Source of the DNA: Corynebacterium heidelbergense
Lineage (GTDB): Bacteria; Actinomycetota; Actinomycetes; Mycobacteriales; Mycobacteriaceae
Assembly (NCBI RefSeq): GCF_028609845.1
Contig: NZ_CP063191.1
Coordinates: 248,001-312,000 of the forward strand
Direction of reading: 5' to 3'
Length of the DNA: 64,000 nucleotides
Shown: positions 44,712 to 53,160 of the stretch, piece after piece
How positions within the stretch are numbered: position 1 is the stretch's first letter
Layout of the letters: the number at the start of each line of letters is the position of its first letter
Program-made: the position numbers and the translations under genes
Notes under the pieces: model-generated
Databases searched by the model: none
What the model was told of the DNA's origin: nothing
What the model saw: only the letters and a program-made list of their open reading frames with translations

Positions 44712-45919
44712 CAATGTTCCTTCAGGGGAAGTATTGCGGTCAGCTGGAAATGCTGTGGATCGCCTCCGGCGGTAACTGCGCCTCCGAGGGCATCGGCCCT
44801 CTCTCGCAAACCGATTAGGCCCGTACTTGAACCTGAGGAGTTGTGCTGTCTTCGTCCCCACGATTCCACCAGCAAGCGCACCTCAGACCCGTACTTAAGA
44901 GAAATACTCACTGTTGCGTCGTCCCCCTGATGCCGGACGACGTTGGTCAGAGCTTCCGCGGTAATTCGGGTGAGGGCGAGGTCCGTAAGCGGATCCAGCT
45001 CTGCTGGTTCAGCCGGGAGATTGGCGTTGATCCTGAGACCAGCATGGCGAAATGAATCTAAAACCGTGCCTATCGAAGCCTCCGGTGCAGTTGGCGTAGG
45101 GGTGCCGGAATCCTGAGACCGCAACGCTCTGACAACCTTCCTCACTTCGAGTAGAGCGCGGTCCGCTTCTTGCTTGATGGAGGACAAAGTGTCTACGGCG
45201 CTGGAGGGGTTGGTGTTTGCGGTGATGAGGCCAGCACTGGATTGCACTTTGATCAATGTGAGTGAGTGTGCCAGAAGATCGTGTATCTCGCGCGAGATCA
45301 GAAGGCGTTCTTCCCGTTGCGCCTGGCGCATAGTTCTGAGACGTTCGACTTCCTTAGCATGAATCCTTCTGGCGATAAAGTAAGTGCAGACGAGCAGCAA
45401 CCAATGGAGAGATAGTCGAATCAAAAATTCGCTACCGTGGCTATATTGCATTCGTAGCTCGTTGTTGAGCTTCCACATGACAGGCGACGCGAGTGAACCC
45501 ACCATCGTCACGGCTAGGACTGCCCGGGGATAGCGGGACTGGTTGCAGAGAAGAGCTGGACTGAACACGGCCATAGGAGCCGCGATCAACCATGGGGAGA
45601 ATCCTGGGTTCTCAGGTAGAGCGACGAACCAGGTCGCCGCCCACCCGGTTAGGCACACAACAAGGCCCACGGATGAACCTCGTGGACAACTTCGCCAGTA
45701 CAGAAGACACGGGACGAAGCACCAGGAGATAACAGTCTGGGAAACGCCCACCGTGCTTGAGACAGGTGTGGGGGACGCAGTGTAGAGAAGAGCCATCAGA
45801 ACGGCGGCAGACGCCAAGATGGCATCGCCGAAGCGGGGCATTCGGAAACTGATTTTGCTACGCGGGGACGTGCGTAGGTGCACAGAGTGGCCTCCAGTCC
45901 GCACGGAATCCGAGTCCAC
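44711..45919 (-). CDS. Sensor histidine kinase (LiaS/NarX-type, HisKA_3)
   Basis: This 402-residue kinase is read from the GTG at 45917–45919, which has GGAGG nine bases upstream; a longer frame to 46060 overlaps the neighbouring gene. Five or six helices fill the N-terminal half with short loops. The His box is ISREIHDLLAHSLTLIKVQ. The ATPase N box is EALTNVVRH and the G box GLIGLRERADALGG. Such intramembrane kinases sense cell-envelope antibiotics or exporter activity. It is the first gene of the island operon (kinase, regulator, ATPase, permease), 74 bp after the phosphoribosyltransferase gene on the same strand. Confidence 0.9.
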   Translation of the reverse strand: MDSDSVRTGGHSVHLRTSPRSKISFRMPRFGDAILASAAVLMALLYTASPTPVSSTVGVSQTVISWCFVPCLLYWRSCPRGSSVGLVVCLTGWAATWFVALPENPGFSPWLIAAPMAVFSPALLCNQSRYPRAVLAVTMVGSLASPVMWKLNNELRMQYSHGSEFLIRLSLHWLLLVCTYFIARRIHAKEVERLRTMRQAQREERLLISREIHDLLAHSLTLIKVQSSAGLITANTNPSSAVDTLSSIKQEADRALLEVRKVVRALRSQDSGTPTPTAPEASIGTVLDSFRHAGLRINANLPAEPAELDPLTDLALTRITAEALTNVVRHQGDDATVSISLKYGSEVRLLVESWGRRQHNSSGSSTGLIGLRERADALGGAVTAGGDPQHFQLTAILPLKEH

Positions 45920-45993
45920 GTTGTCTGCCTCCGTCTGCGCTGTCGAGTGGTGTCTCCATATTGCCCCGTTGTGGGGCCAGGGATGCGTGGTGC

Positions 45994-46512
45994 CTACACC
46001 TCCACCGCGGGTCCATCTGCCTGCACCGGTGGCTCCGCTGACCAGGGGAAAACAATCCACTCATCCGTGTGCTTCCACACATAGTCGGGGGACACCACCG
46101 ATCGGCTCTTGCCGTAGATCACCGCAGACTTCACTTCGGCCCCGTGCTTTTCCAGCAGCTGGAGCACAAGGTCCAGCGTGCGCCCAGAGTCGGCGACATC
46201 GTCGACCACCAGCAACTTCTTGTCACTGAGCGCGCTCGTATCCAGCAGGGGTTCCAGCAACACGGGGTCCGGCAAAGTCTCGTGGACGTCCGTGTAAAAC
46301 TCCACGTTGATGGCGTCCGACAGTTTCACACCCATCGAGTAAGACAGCGCCCCGGCCGGCACCAGCCCTCCGCGAGCCACGGCAATAATGATGTCCGGTT
46401 CGAACCCGGAGTTTACGATCTTCTGCGCTAGTTCCCGATTGGCACGCCCGAAGCCCTCCCAGGTGAGGACCTCTTTCTGCTGGAGTCCGCTGGAATCTGC
46501 GTGATAAGCCAT
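45994..46512 (-). CDS. Phosphoribosyltransferase (xanthine/hypoxanthine type)
   Basis: This 172-residue type I PRTase has the PRPP loop LLVVDDVADSGRTLDLV and the N-terminal IIAVARGGLVPAGALSYSMG. The fold and length fit the corynebacterial purine phosphoribosyltransferases annotated near purA, so salvage of xanthine, guanine or hypoxanthine is likely. The hood region that would fix the base (DYVWKHTDEWIVFPW) resembles Gpt-type enzymes. It lies at the right edge of the AT-richer island. Confidence 0.85.
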   Translation of the reverse strand: MAYHADSSGLQQKEVLTWEGFGRANRELAQKIVNSGFEPDIIIAVARGGLVPAGALSYSMGVKLSDAINVEFYTDVHETLPDPVLLEPLLDTSALSDKKLLVVDDVADSGRTLDLVLQLLEKHGAEVKSAVIYGKSRSVVSPDYVWKHTDEWIVFPWSAEPPVQADGPAVEV

Positions 46513-46548
46513 GCCAGTGACTATATCCCGGCGTTATATCCTTGGGCG

Positions 46549-47106
46549 ATGAACTCTGAGGCATCATCGGGCGCGGGCGCGGCGGCGTGGCCGGTCTTAC
46601 CGGATCGGTTCCCGGCGGGGGATTACGAGCTGCAGTTCATTGACGGCTCGGATCCCCAATTCGTGGCCGCGGTGGAGGCAACCGTTGCGCCGGAGGAGCG
46701 AGCGGAGACCTTCCATTACTTCACGCGACTACCGTTGCCCCTGGGCCCTTTCATCGCCGCCGATGCAACCCGGCGCGTGTATGCCCTGGTGGGGAAGAAT
46801 AGCAGTCCTGTCGGCTGCACCAGCCTGTACGACTGCTCGGAGGCCCGTCGCCGGGTGACGCTAGGGTTCACCTGGATTTCCCCGAACCGGCGGGGGAGCG
46901 GTGCGAATGCGGCCCTGAAGCGGGGAATGTTCGATGAGCTGTCGGACGCCGGGGTGCGCGAGGTGTGGTTCCGCGCGGATGTGCTCAACGCCGCTTCCCG
47001 CCGCTCGCTGGAGAAGGCCGGGGCGCAGTTCAGCCACATTGAGGCAGCCCCGCGGGTGTACCCCGATCGAGTGTCGGCCTCTGTGTACTACTTCAAGAGA
47101 TTGTGA
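46549..47106 (+). CDS. GNAT-family N-acetyltransferase
   Basis: This 185-residue protein is read from the ATG at 46549 (MNSEASSGAGAAAWPV). It has the RimJ/RimL-type GNAT layout: RLPLPLGPFIAADATRRVYA, VGCTSLYDCSEARRRVTLGFTW, then the acetyl-CoA loop NRRGSGANAALKRGMFDE and the C-terminal EVWFRADVLNAASRRSLEKAG. It acetylates an unknown amine, often a protein N-terminus or an antibiotic. Its stop overlaps the next start (TGATG), so it is coupled to the nucleoside hydrolase. Confidence 0.85.
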   Translation: MNSEASSGAGAAAWPVLPDRFPAGDYELQFIDGSDPQFVAAVEATVAPEERAETFHYFTRLPLPLGPFIAADATRRVYALVGKNSSPVGCTSLYDCSEARRRVTLGFTWISPNRRGSGANAALKRGMFDELSDAGVREVWFRADVLNAASRRSLEKAGAQFSHIEAAPRVYPDRVSASVYYFKRL

Positions 47107-48101
47107 TGGGTTCCAACTTTGAGCGTGGGTCCGCGACGCGCCCGAACCCCCTGCGTGTCGCCGCGGATGTGGATACCGGCATCGACGATGCTCTGGCCCT
47201 CGTCTACCTCGCCGCCGTGTGCCCGGACCTGCGCGTCACCACCTCCGCAGGCAACTGTTCGGCGGTGGCTGCGGCCCGCAATTCCCGCGCGGTGTTGGAT
47301 CTGTGCCATTCATTCCGGACGCCCATAACCCCCGGCGCTCCGCGCCCCCTCCTTCATCACCTCACGACCACCCCGGAAACCCACGGGCCCGACGGCCTGG
47401 GTTACTACCGCACCACCGTGGCCACACCGTCTGTGGGTTGCGCGGCAGAAGCCGTCGCGGCCTGGGAGAGCCCCGAAGGGCTGTTAGTTTCCGGCCCCGC
47501 CACGAACCTGGCCTGGGCTGTCCAGCAAGCTGGGGGAGTGCCCGCGCCGCCGGGCTTCCCCGCCCGTACCGTCATCATGGGTGGGGCCTTCGACTACCCC
47601 GGAAATACCACCGCCACGGCCGAATGGAACGTGTGGGTGGATCCGCACAGCCTCGACGTGACACTGCGGCAGTGGCCAGCCGGTGCGGCCCTGCCGCTGA
47701 TCTGCCCCCTGAACGTCACGGAGCAGGTCATCCTGGACCCACGCAGGTTGGCCGAGTGGATAGAGGTGTTGCAGGCTCGGGGGCTCGCAGAGCTGGGAAC
47801 GCTGTTAGAAGAGGCTCTTCGGTTCTACTTCGAGTTCCACGAGCACGTGGGGGTGGGTTATTGCGCCCAGATCCATGATCTTGCTGCAGCGATGGTGCTG
47901 CTGGATGCTGTGGAGTACGAGGCTAAGCCGGGCTACGTACAGGTCGCCGTGGACGGCGAGCGCCGCGGCACGACCGGCGTGGACTGGCACGCCACCCCCA
48001 ACGCCCATATCGTCACGGCGCTTAACCCCGACGGTGTTTTTCAACAATTTCAGCAGGCACTGGATTGCCTTGGCGGGAACGCACCGTCACCGCCGCGATA
48101 G
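47106..48101 (+). CDS. Inosine/uridine-preferring nucleoside hydrolase
   Basis: This 331-residue enzyme starts at the ATG 47106 coupled to the previous stop; a GTG three bases earlier is possible. The calcium/substrate motif is AADVDTGIDDALAL near the N-terminus, followed by ITPGAPRPLLH, HGPDGLGYY, LLVSGPATNLAWA and AEWNVWVDP, as in the IUNH family. It splits N-glycosidic bonds of nucleosides for salvage. Its 3' end overlaps the convergent YibE/F gene by 80 bp. Confidence 0.88.
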   Translation: MGSNFERGSATRPNPLRVAADVDTGIDDALALVYLAAVCPDLRVTTSAGNCSAVAAARNSRAVLDLCHSFRTPITPGAPRPLLHHLTTTPETHGPDGLGYYRTTVATPSVGCAAEAVAAWESPEGLLVSGPATNLAWAVQQAGGVPAPPGFPARTVIMGGAFDYPGNTTATAEWNVWVDPHSLDVTLRQWPAGAALPLICPLNVTEQVILDPRRLAEWIEVLQARGLAELGTLLEEALRFYFEFHEHVGVGYCAQIHDLAAAMVLLDAVEYEAKPGYVQVAVDGERRGTTGVDWHATPNAHIVTALNPDGVFQQFQQALDCLGGNAPSPPR

Positions 48102-49284
48102 CCGTGGTCAGCGGAACAGCGGCCACGAGTCCCAGGGCCCCCGTGGCGGAGCGCAGAATCTCCGTGGCCATGACATCGGAGGTGAGGATCTGCTCGATGG
48201 GGCGGCCGGACAGGCTGAGCAGCAACAGGGTGGGCAGGGCCACGCCGGTGTAGCTGAGGACGAGGGTGTACATCATGGAGGCGATGTGGTCGCGTCCGAC
48301 CCGCATCGCCCCGGCGAACAGGCGCCAGGGGCCGGCGGCGGGCTCCAACTCGTGCAGCTCGGAGACCGTGGAGGCCTGGGCGATCGTCACATCGTTGAGC
48401 ACACCCAGGGACCCCACGATCATGCCTGCCAGTAGTAACCCTGTGATATTTAGCTGCGGCAGGTAGACGAGCACCTGCAGATTGGCCTCGTTACCCAATC
48501 CCCGCAGGTGGGTTGTGGTGATGGCGAAGTGGGATAGAACTGCCGCGAGCCCCAGCGCCAACAGCGTGCCGCCTAGGGCCGCGGCCGTTTTCCACCCCAC
48601 CCCGTGCACGAGGAACAACACGAGGTACAGAACCGCCGCACCGCAGGTCACGGCCAGCATCACGGGCGAACCCCCGCGGGCGAGGGCTGGCAGCAGGAAC
48701 AGCAGGATCACGGCCATCGTGACGGCCAAACCCACGATGGACCGAGCCCCACGCCAGGCCCCGACCACGATCAGCAGCACAACCGTGGCCCCCAGCCACA
48801 GCCATAAAGACATATTGCGCTGATAGTCCTGGAAGGCGTAGGTATGTCCGGTTACCGAGAGGCGGATCTTATCCCCAACCTGCAGATTCGGCTCGCCCGG
48901 AACATTGTGCATCTCCAGCAGCGTGCGCTTGCCGCTATCCGGCCCGGAGGTGAGGTCCACGATGATGTGCTGGCAGTCCTTCGGGGCGAAGGCGTTCTCC
49001 ACCGGTGCGGTGGTGAAGATCTGACCGATGGAGGGGGAGTTGCACACGCCCTTGTTCTCCAGGGCAACAGTGCCGTCCGCTAGCTCGCCGGTGAGGCTAG
49101 AGGTGGAGCGGAAGGCGTCCGAAATAGCGGGTTGCTGGGATTTATCCGGCCATTGGGCAACAAGACCGACCGCCGTGGCGATGGCCCCGATCAGCAGACC
49201 GAGGGCGAGGAGCCTCTGGGCCAGGGACCAGCCACTGCGCGGCTCTTTCGGTTCCTTCGCGGGTACGGCGGCGTGACGGCCCAT
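48022..49284 (-). CDS. YibE/F-family membrane protein
   Basis: This 420-residue protein has one N-terminal helix, an extracytoplasmic domain of about 100 residues (KDCQHIIVDLTSGPDSGKR, PGEPNLQVGDKIRLSV) and about eight helices from residue 155 on. SLGVLNDVTIAQASTVSEL and MMYTLVLSYTGVALPTLLLL are the family hallmarks of YibE/F. The function is not established; an export or efflux role has been proposed. The gene is convergent with and overlaps the nucleoside hydrolase gene by 80 bp. Confidence 0.88.
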   Translation of the reverse strand: MGRHAAVPAKEPKEPRSGWSLAQRLLALGLLIGAIATAVGLVAQWPDKSQQPAISDAFRSTSSLTGELADGTVALENKGVCNSPSIGQIFTTAPVENAFAPKDCQHIIVDLTSGPDSGKRTLLEMHNVPGEPNLQVGDKIRLSVTGHTYAFQDYQRNMSLWLWLGATVVLLIVVGAWRGARSIVGLAVTMAVILLFLLPALARGGSPVMLAVTCGAAVLYLVLFLVHGVGWKTAAALGGTLLALGLAAVLSHFAITTTHLRGLGNEANLQVLVYLPQLNITGLLLAGMIVGSLGVLNDVTIAQASTVSELHELEPAAGPWRLFAGAMRVGRDHIASMMYTLVLSYTGVALPTLLLLSLSGRPIEQILTSDVMATEILRSATGALGLVAAVPLTTAIAAVTVRSRQGNPVPAEIVEKHRRG

Positions 49285-49415
49285 AGTGGCGATGGCCTTT
49301 CGTGACGGAGGGGTACTGCGGGAAAGCGTTTGCTCGACGGCAAACGTGCCGCAGGGGCAGGGGACCGCGCGCAGTAGCGCAGTAGGTGTAGGTGCCGTCG
49401 CAGACGCAGCTCAGT

Positions 49416-49898
49416 TCACTGTAGCGGGCCAGCGCCCCGGTCTTGGGAAGCTGCGATCCGGTGGAGGTCTGCCCTCGAAACCTCCTGCGCATAAGCATTC
49501 ATCACAATCTGGGAGTCTGCGGGGTTGCGATGAATGTGAGCGGGAAAGCCGGACACGCAGAGCCGTTCCAGGATGGCGCCGTATTCCAGGCGCTCGGTGC
49601 TTGGCGTCACCGAAGAAGAATCGAACAGGGCCGAGAGGGAAACCGCACCTGAACTGAGTCCGCGCTCGAACCACGTCATCGTACGTTGCCGGACTCGGAC
49701 GAAGCGGCCAGCGCCGGTGCGGCGGGCAATGTCGTCGGACGGGACGCTGGAGCCCGTGAAAATGAATTGGCCGTCGCGGCCGCGGCAATCCACCTCGCGG
49801 CGGACTGAATTCCACACGGAGGGTTGAATCTGCCACTCGTCGATGAGGCGGGGGTTATAGCTTCCGTGCTGGTCAGAGGGGAGATCCGCGACAGCATG
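49416..49898 (-). pseudogene. Relic of an AAA/DUF4143 ATPase gene
   Basis: Reading leftward from a TAG at 49899 the frame is open and gives PRLIDEWQIQPSVWNSVRRE, GQFIFTGSSVPSDD, RRTGAGRFVRVRQRTMTWF and ERLCVSGFPAH, a clear match to the AAA_14/DUF4143 ATPase family. The Walker A half is missing and no start codon fits. The C-terminal DUF4143 part ends early at 49416. About 40% or less of a normal 400-residue protein remains. These ATPases are often mobile accessory genes. The relic sits between YibE/F and metE beside a 23-bp direct repeat. Confidence 0.75.
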
Positions 49899-49905
49899 CT
49901 ATCAC

Positions 49906-49951
49906 TAGGCCGGTAAATGTGGGCCCGCTAGGCCGAGAAATGTGGGCCCGC
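49906..49951. repeat. Two 23-bp direct repeats at the 3' end of metE
   Basis: The 23 bases at 49906–49928 recur at 49929–49951 with two changes. Each ends ATGTGGGCCCGC; the second copy reaches the metE stop codon. GGGCCC in each allows small hairpins. They may be a duplicated metE terminator or the scar of an insertion next to the DUF4143 relic. Confidence 0.7.
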
Positions 49952-52236
49952 TAGGACAGGTTCGCGCGCGCGTTCTGCGCCGCGGAGACCAGCACCTCCA
50001 GGGACGCCGTCGTCTCCTCCCAGCCGCGCGTCTTCAGGCCGCAGTCTGGATTGACCCACAGCAGGGCCGGATCCACGGAGTCCAGCGCGCTGGCCAGCAG
50101 CTCATCCACCTCCGACTGCTTCGGAACGCGCGGGGAGTGGATGTCCCACACGCCCGGCCCCACGCCCAGCTCGAAACCGGAATCCCGCAGCGCTCCGAGC
50201 ACCTGCATGCCGTTGCGGGCGGCCTCGATGCTCGTGACGTCCGCATTGAGGTCCCCAACGGTGCCGATGAGCTCGTTGAACTCGGAGTAGCACATGTGGG
50301 TATGGATTTGAGTGTGGGAGGCGGCGCCGGAGGTGGCCAGGCGGAAAGCCCCCACCGCCCACTGCAGGTAGGCGGGCTGGTCCGCCTTACGCAGCGGCAG
50401 CAGCTCGCGGATCGCGGGCTCATCGACCTGCACGATCTTGGCCCCGGCCTCCACCAGGTCCGCGATCTCGTCGCGCAGCGCCAGCGCGACCTGGTCTGCG
50501 GTCACGCCCAGCGGCTGGTCATCGCGGACGAAACTCCACGCCAGCATCGTCACCGGGCCGGTCAGCATGCCCTTCACCGGCTTGTCCGTGAGCCCCTGGG
50601 CAGTGCGGAACCACTCCACCGTCATGGGGTGCGGGCGGGACACATCGCCGTAGAGGATCGGTGGGCGGACGCACCGGGAACCGTAGGACTGCACCCACGC
50701 GTGCTCGGTGGAGTGGTAGCCCTCCAGTTGCTCGCTGAAGTACTGCACCATGTCGTTGCGCTCCGGCTCGCCGTGCACGAGCACGTCCAGCCCCAGCGCC
50801 TCCTGTCGGCGGATCACGTCCGCGACCTCGTCCTTCATGGCCTGGCGGTACTGCTCATCGCTGAGCTCGCCCTTGCGCCACTTCGCGCGAGCCTGCCGGA
50901 TCTCGGTGGTCTGCGGGAAGCTGCCGATGGTGGTGGTTGGAAGCGGCGGCAGGCCCAGGGTCTCCTGTTGGGCCGCTCGGCGATCGCTGACAGAAGCGCG
51001 CTGGCGATCGGCGTCCTCAATCTTGCTCTGCCGATCCCGGACCGCGGCGTTGTGGGTCAGCGTGGACGTCTTTCTGGACGCCACCGACCGGCGCGCCGCA
51101 TCCCACTGCTCGCTGTTGCGTTGGCTTTCGTCGGCCAGGGCCTTGGCCAGGAGGGCGACCTCCGCGATCTTCTCCGCGCCGAAGGCCAGCCAGCTACGCA
51201 GATCGTCGCCCAGGGTGGTCTCGGGATCCAGGGAGTAGGGCACGTGCAGCAGGGAGCAGCTGGTGGAGACGGCGATCGGACCGCGCTCGGCTAGCTGCTG
51301 GAGGGTGGCTAGGGCCTGGTCCAAGTCCGTGCGCCACACGTTGCGCCCATCCACCACACCGGCCACTAACTGGACGTCGCCGGACCAAGAGGGCAGCTCG
51401 GGGTTGCCGTAGACAAGATCAACGCCGATGGCATCCACGCCGGTGCTCTGCAGCGTCTCTACGGTCACATCGCCGTCGCCGAAGTAGCTCTGGACCAGCA
51501 GCTTCAGGCCGTGATCGTGGGCGGTGGAGGCCAGGGAGCGGTAGCCCTCCGCCACGCGGCCCAGCAGGTCCCGATCCACGTCCGTGACGAGCGTGGGCTC
51601 GTCGAACTGCAGCCACTGCACCCCGCGGTCGGCGATGCGGGGGAGTAGGCGGTTGTAGGCGGAGAAGACGGCCTCCAGGTGGTCGAGGGCATCGGAGCCG
51701 TCGGTGGTGCGGGCCAGGCTGAGGTAGGTCAGCGGGCCGATGAGGACGGGGCGGATCTGCTCCCCACCAACGCGGTTGACCTGGTCGCGCAGGTCCTCCA
51801 GCCACGCGCCGTCCTCTAGGCGGAACTGCGTGGCCGCGGAGAGCTCCGGGACGATGTAGTGGTAGTTCGTGTCGAACCACTTGGTCATCGCGCTCGCCGG
51901 GAGTTCTTTAGTGCCGCGGGCGGCGGCGAACAGGCGGTCGACGTAGGGCGGCAGGCCGTCGTTGCTGTGATCCGGGATGTCCGCAACGCGTTCCGGGAGG
52001 GCGCCGAGGAGGGCGGAGGTGTCCAGGACGGCGTCGTAGAAGGAGCGGCCGGAGAAGGCGACCTGATCCAGGCCGGTGGCGAGGGCTGCGTCCGTGTAGT
52101 CGTTGACCAGGCGGGTGGCGGTGGTGGCCAGCTGGCGGCCCGTGGCCGGGTCGCGCCAGTAGGTTTCTAGGGCTTTTTTGAGTTCGCGGTTGGGTCCGAT
52201 GCGGGGGACACCGGCTATTGTTGCAGTGAAAGTCAT
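49951..52236 (-). CDS. metE: Cobalamin-independent methionine synthase
   Basis: This 761-residue enzyme moves a methyl group from 5-methyl-THF-polyglutamate to homocysteine. It has the usual two barrels. The N-terminal one begins MTFTATIAGVPRIGPNRELK. The catalytic C-terminal barrel has TTTIGSFPQTTEIR and zinc-site residues in HTHMCYSEFNEL and WVNPDCGLKTRGWEE. The ATG follows a McbR-type operator, so repression by the methionine/SAH-responsive regulator McbR is expected. It is divergent from an ECF transporter. Two 23-bp repeats lie at its end. Confidence 0.97.
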   Translation of the reverse strand: MTFTATIAGVPRIGPNRELKKALETYWRDPATGRQLATTATRLVNDYTDAALATGLDQVAFSGRSFYDAVLDTSALLGALPERVADIPDHSNDGLPPYVDRLFAAARGTKELPASAMTKWFDTNYHYIVPELSAATQFRLEDGAWLEDLRDQVNRVGGEQIRPVLIGPLTYLSLARTTDGSDALDHLEAVFSAYNRLLPRIADRGVQWLQFDEPTLVTDVDRDLLGRVAEGYRSLASTAHDHGLKLLVQSYFGDGDVTVETLQSTGVDAIGVDLVYGNPELPSWSGDVQLVAGVVDGRNVWRTDLDQALATLQQLAERGPIAVSTSCSLLHVPYSLDPETTLGDDLRSWLAFGAEKIAEVALLAKALADESQRNSEQWDAARRSVASRKTSTLTHNAAVRDRQSKIEDADRQRASVSDRRAAQQETLGLPPLPTTTIGSFPQTTEIRQARAKWRKGELSDEQYRQAMKDEVADVIRRQEALGLDVLVHGEPERNDMVQYFSEQLEGYHSTEHAWVQSYGSRCVRPPILYGDVSRPHPMTVEWFRTAQGLTDKPVKGMLTGPVTMLAWSFVRDDQPLGVTADQVALALRDEIADLVEAGAKIVQVDEPAIRELLPLRKADQPAYLQWAVGAFRLATSGAASHTQIHTHMCYSEFNELIGTVGDLNADVTSIEAARNGMQVLGALRDSGFELGVGPGVWDIHSPRVPKQSEVDELLASALDSVDPALLWVNPDCGLKTRGWEETTASLEVLVSAAQNARANLS

Positions 52237-52253
52237 GGTTGTTGACCCAACAC

Positions 52254-52269
52254 TAGACCGCTCTGTCTG
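52254..52269. promoter_or_regulatory. McbR-type operator at metE
   Basis: TAGAC-CGCTCT-GTCTG differs by one base from the McbR operator TAGAC-N6-GTCTA. It ends 17–33 bp upstream of the metE ATG, where it would block the promoter. In C. glutamicum McbR represses metE and other sulfur genes. Confidence 0.8.
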
Positions 52270-52294
52270 TCAAGCGGATGTGCGCTATTATGAC

Positions 52295-52382
52295 TCCGCA
52301 TTCCGCAGCCCCGAGGTGACATAGGGGTCCGGCGGATTCCGTTGCAGCGCCGACCGTCGTTCTTGTCGGCGGGAGGAACCCC
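52295..52382 (+). promoter_or_regulatory. Structured leader of the ECF transporter genes (candidate riboswitch)
   Basis: Between the metE operator and the ECF S-component start, several helices can form. CGCCGAC (52348–52354) pairs with GTCGGCG (52365–52371). GGGGT (52324–52328) can pair with ACCCC (52378–52382) around it, or GGGG with the upstream CCCC (52309–52312), but not both. Such mutually exclusive pairing is typical of riboswitches. I do not recognise a cobalamin, TPP or SAM class. Confidence 0.4.
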
Positions 52383-52402
52383 AGCTCACCAAAGGTATCG
52401 TT

Positions 52403-53158
52403 ATGCCCGCACCACGCCCTGTCACCTTCCGCGTCCTCATTGGTCTCGCCGCCCTGATCACGGCCGTGACCTGGATATACCTCGTTCTCGCCCAACCGAC
52501 GGACTCGAAGTGGGAGTCCCTTGCGGACTCGCGCAGCTCCACGCTGGCCCTCATCGGATTCTCCATCCCCGCGGTGCTCGCCCTCATCGCCGTCATCCCG
52601 CGCCTGCCCGTGCGGACCCTGACCCTCATGCCGGTGGCGCTCGCTCTCAACATCGTTACCGGCCAGGTGGTCGGGACCATGGGGCTGCCCTTGCCGCTGT
52701 ACCTGGATTCGGTTGGCACCGTCCTCGTTGGAGCCCTGGCCGGGCCCGTGGCGGGCCTGGCCACCGGGGTGCTGTCCGCGCTGGTGTGGGGCACCTTCAA
52801 CCCCACCGTTGTGCCCTTCGCAGCGGCCTATGCCTTCGTCGGAGCGGCCGCAGGGCTGCTGGGTAAGCGCTGGTCGGGGCCGTGGTGGAGGATCTGCCTG
52901 TGGGCTATCGGTGTCGGCTTCATCATGGCGCTGCTGTCCGCGCCCATCGCTTCGTTCATCTTCGGCGGCACTGCGGGCACGGGCACCGGTCTTCTGGTTA
53001 CCCTATACCGCTCCCTCGGGGCCGGGCCGCTGCAAGCCGTGTTCCTGCAATCCTGGACCTCCGACCCGCTCGATAAGGTCATCGTGTTCACCCTGGTGTG
53101 GTTCGTGCTGCGGGCCCTGCCGGAGCGTTCGCGCCGAGCCTTTGCGAGCACGCGCTGA
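52403..53158 (+). CDS. ECF transporter S component (CbrT/MtsT-like)
   Basis: This 251-residue membrane protein with about six to seven helices carries the S-component segment LPLYLDSVGTVLVGALAGPVAGLATG followed by VPFAAAYAFVGAAAG. It binds the substrate of an energy-coupling-factor transporter. The T component and fused ATPase genes follow in the same direction. S components of this kind are predicted to take up cobalamin precursors or methionine precursors. The divergent neighbour metE favours a methionine-related substrate, but this is inference. AAAGGT precedes the ATG. Confidence 0.82.
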   Translation: MPAPRPVTFRVLIGLAALITAVTWIYLVLAQPTDSKWESLADSRSSTLALIGFSIPAVLALIAVIPRLPVRTLTLMPVALALNIVTGQVVGTMGLPLPLYLDSVGTVLVGALAGPVAGLATGVLSALVWGTFNPTVVPFAAAYAFVGAAAGLLGKRWSGPWWRICLWAIGVGFIMALLSAPIASFIFGGTAGTGTGLLVTLYRSLGAGPLQAVFLQSWTSDPLDKVIVFTLVWFVLRALPERSRRAFASTR

Positions 53159-53160
53159 GA

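Noticed and set aside
48875..49940. Possible tRNA or attachment site next to the DUF4143 relic
   Set aside because: No cloverleaf or CCA-type 3' end could be traced; only a 23-bp repeat pair is present.
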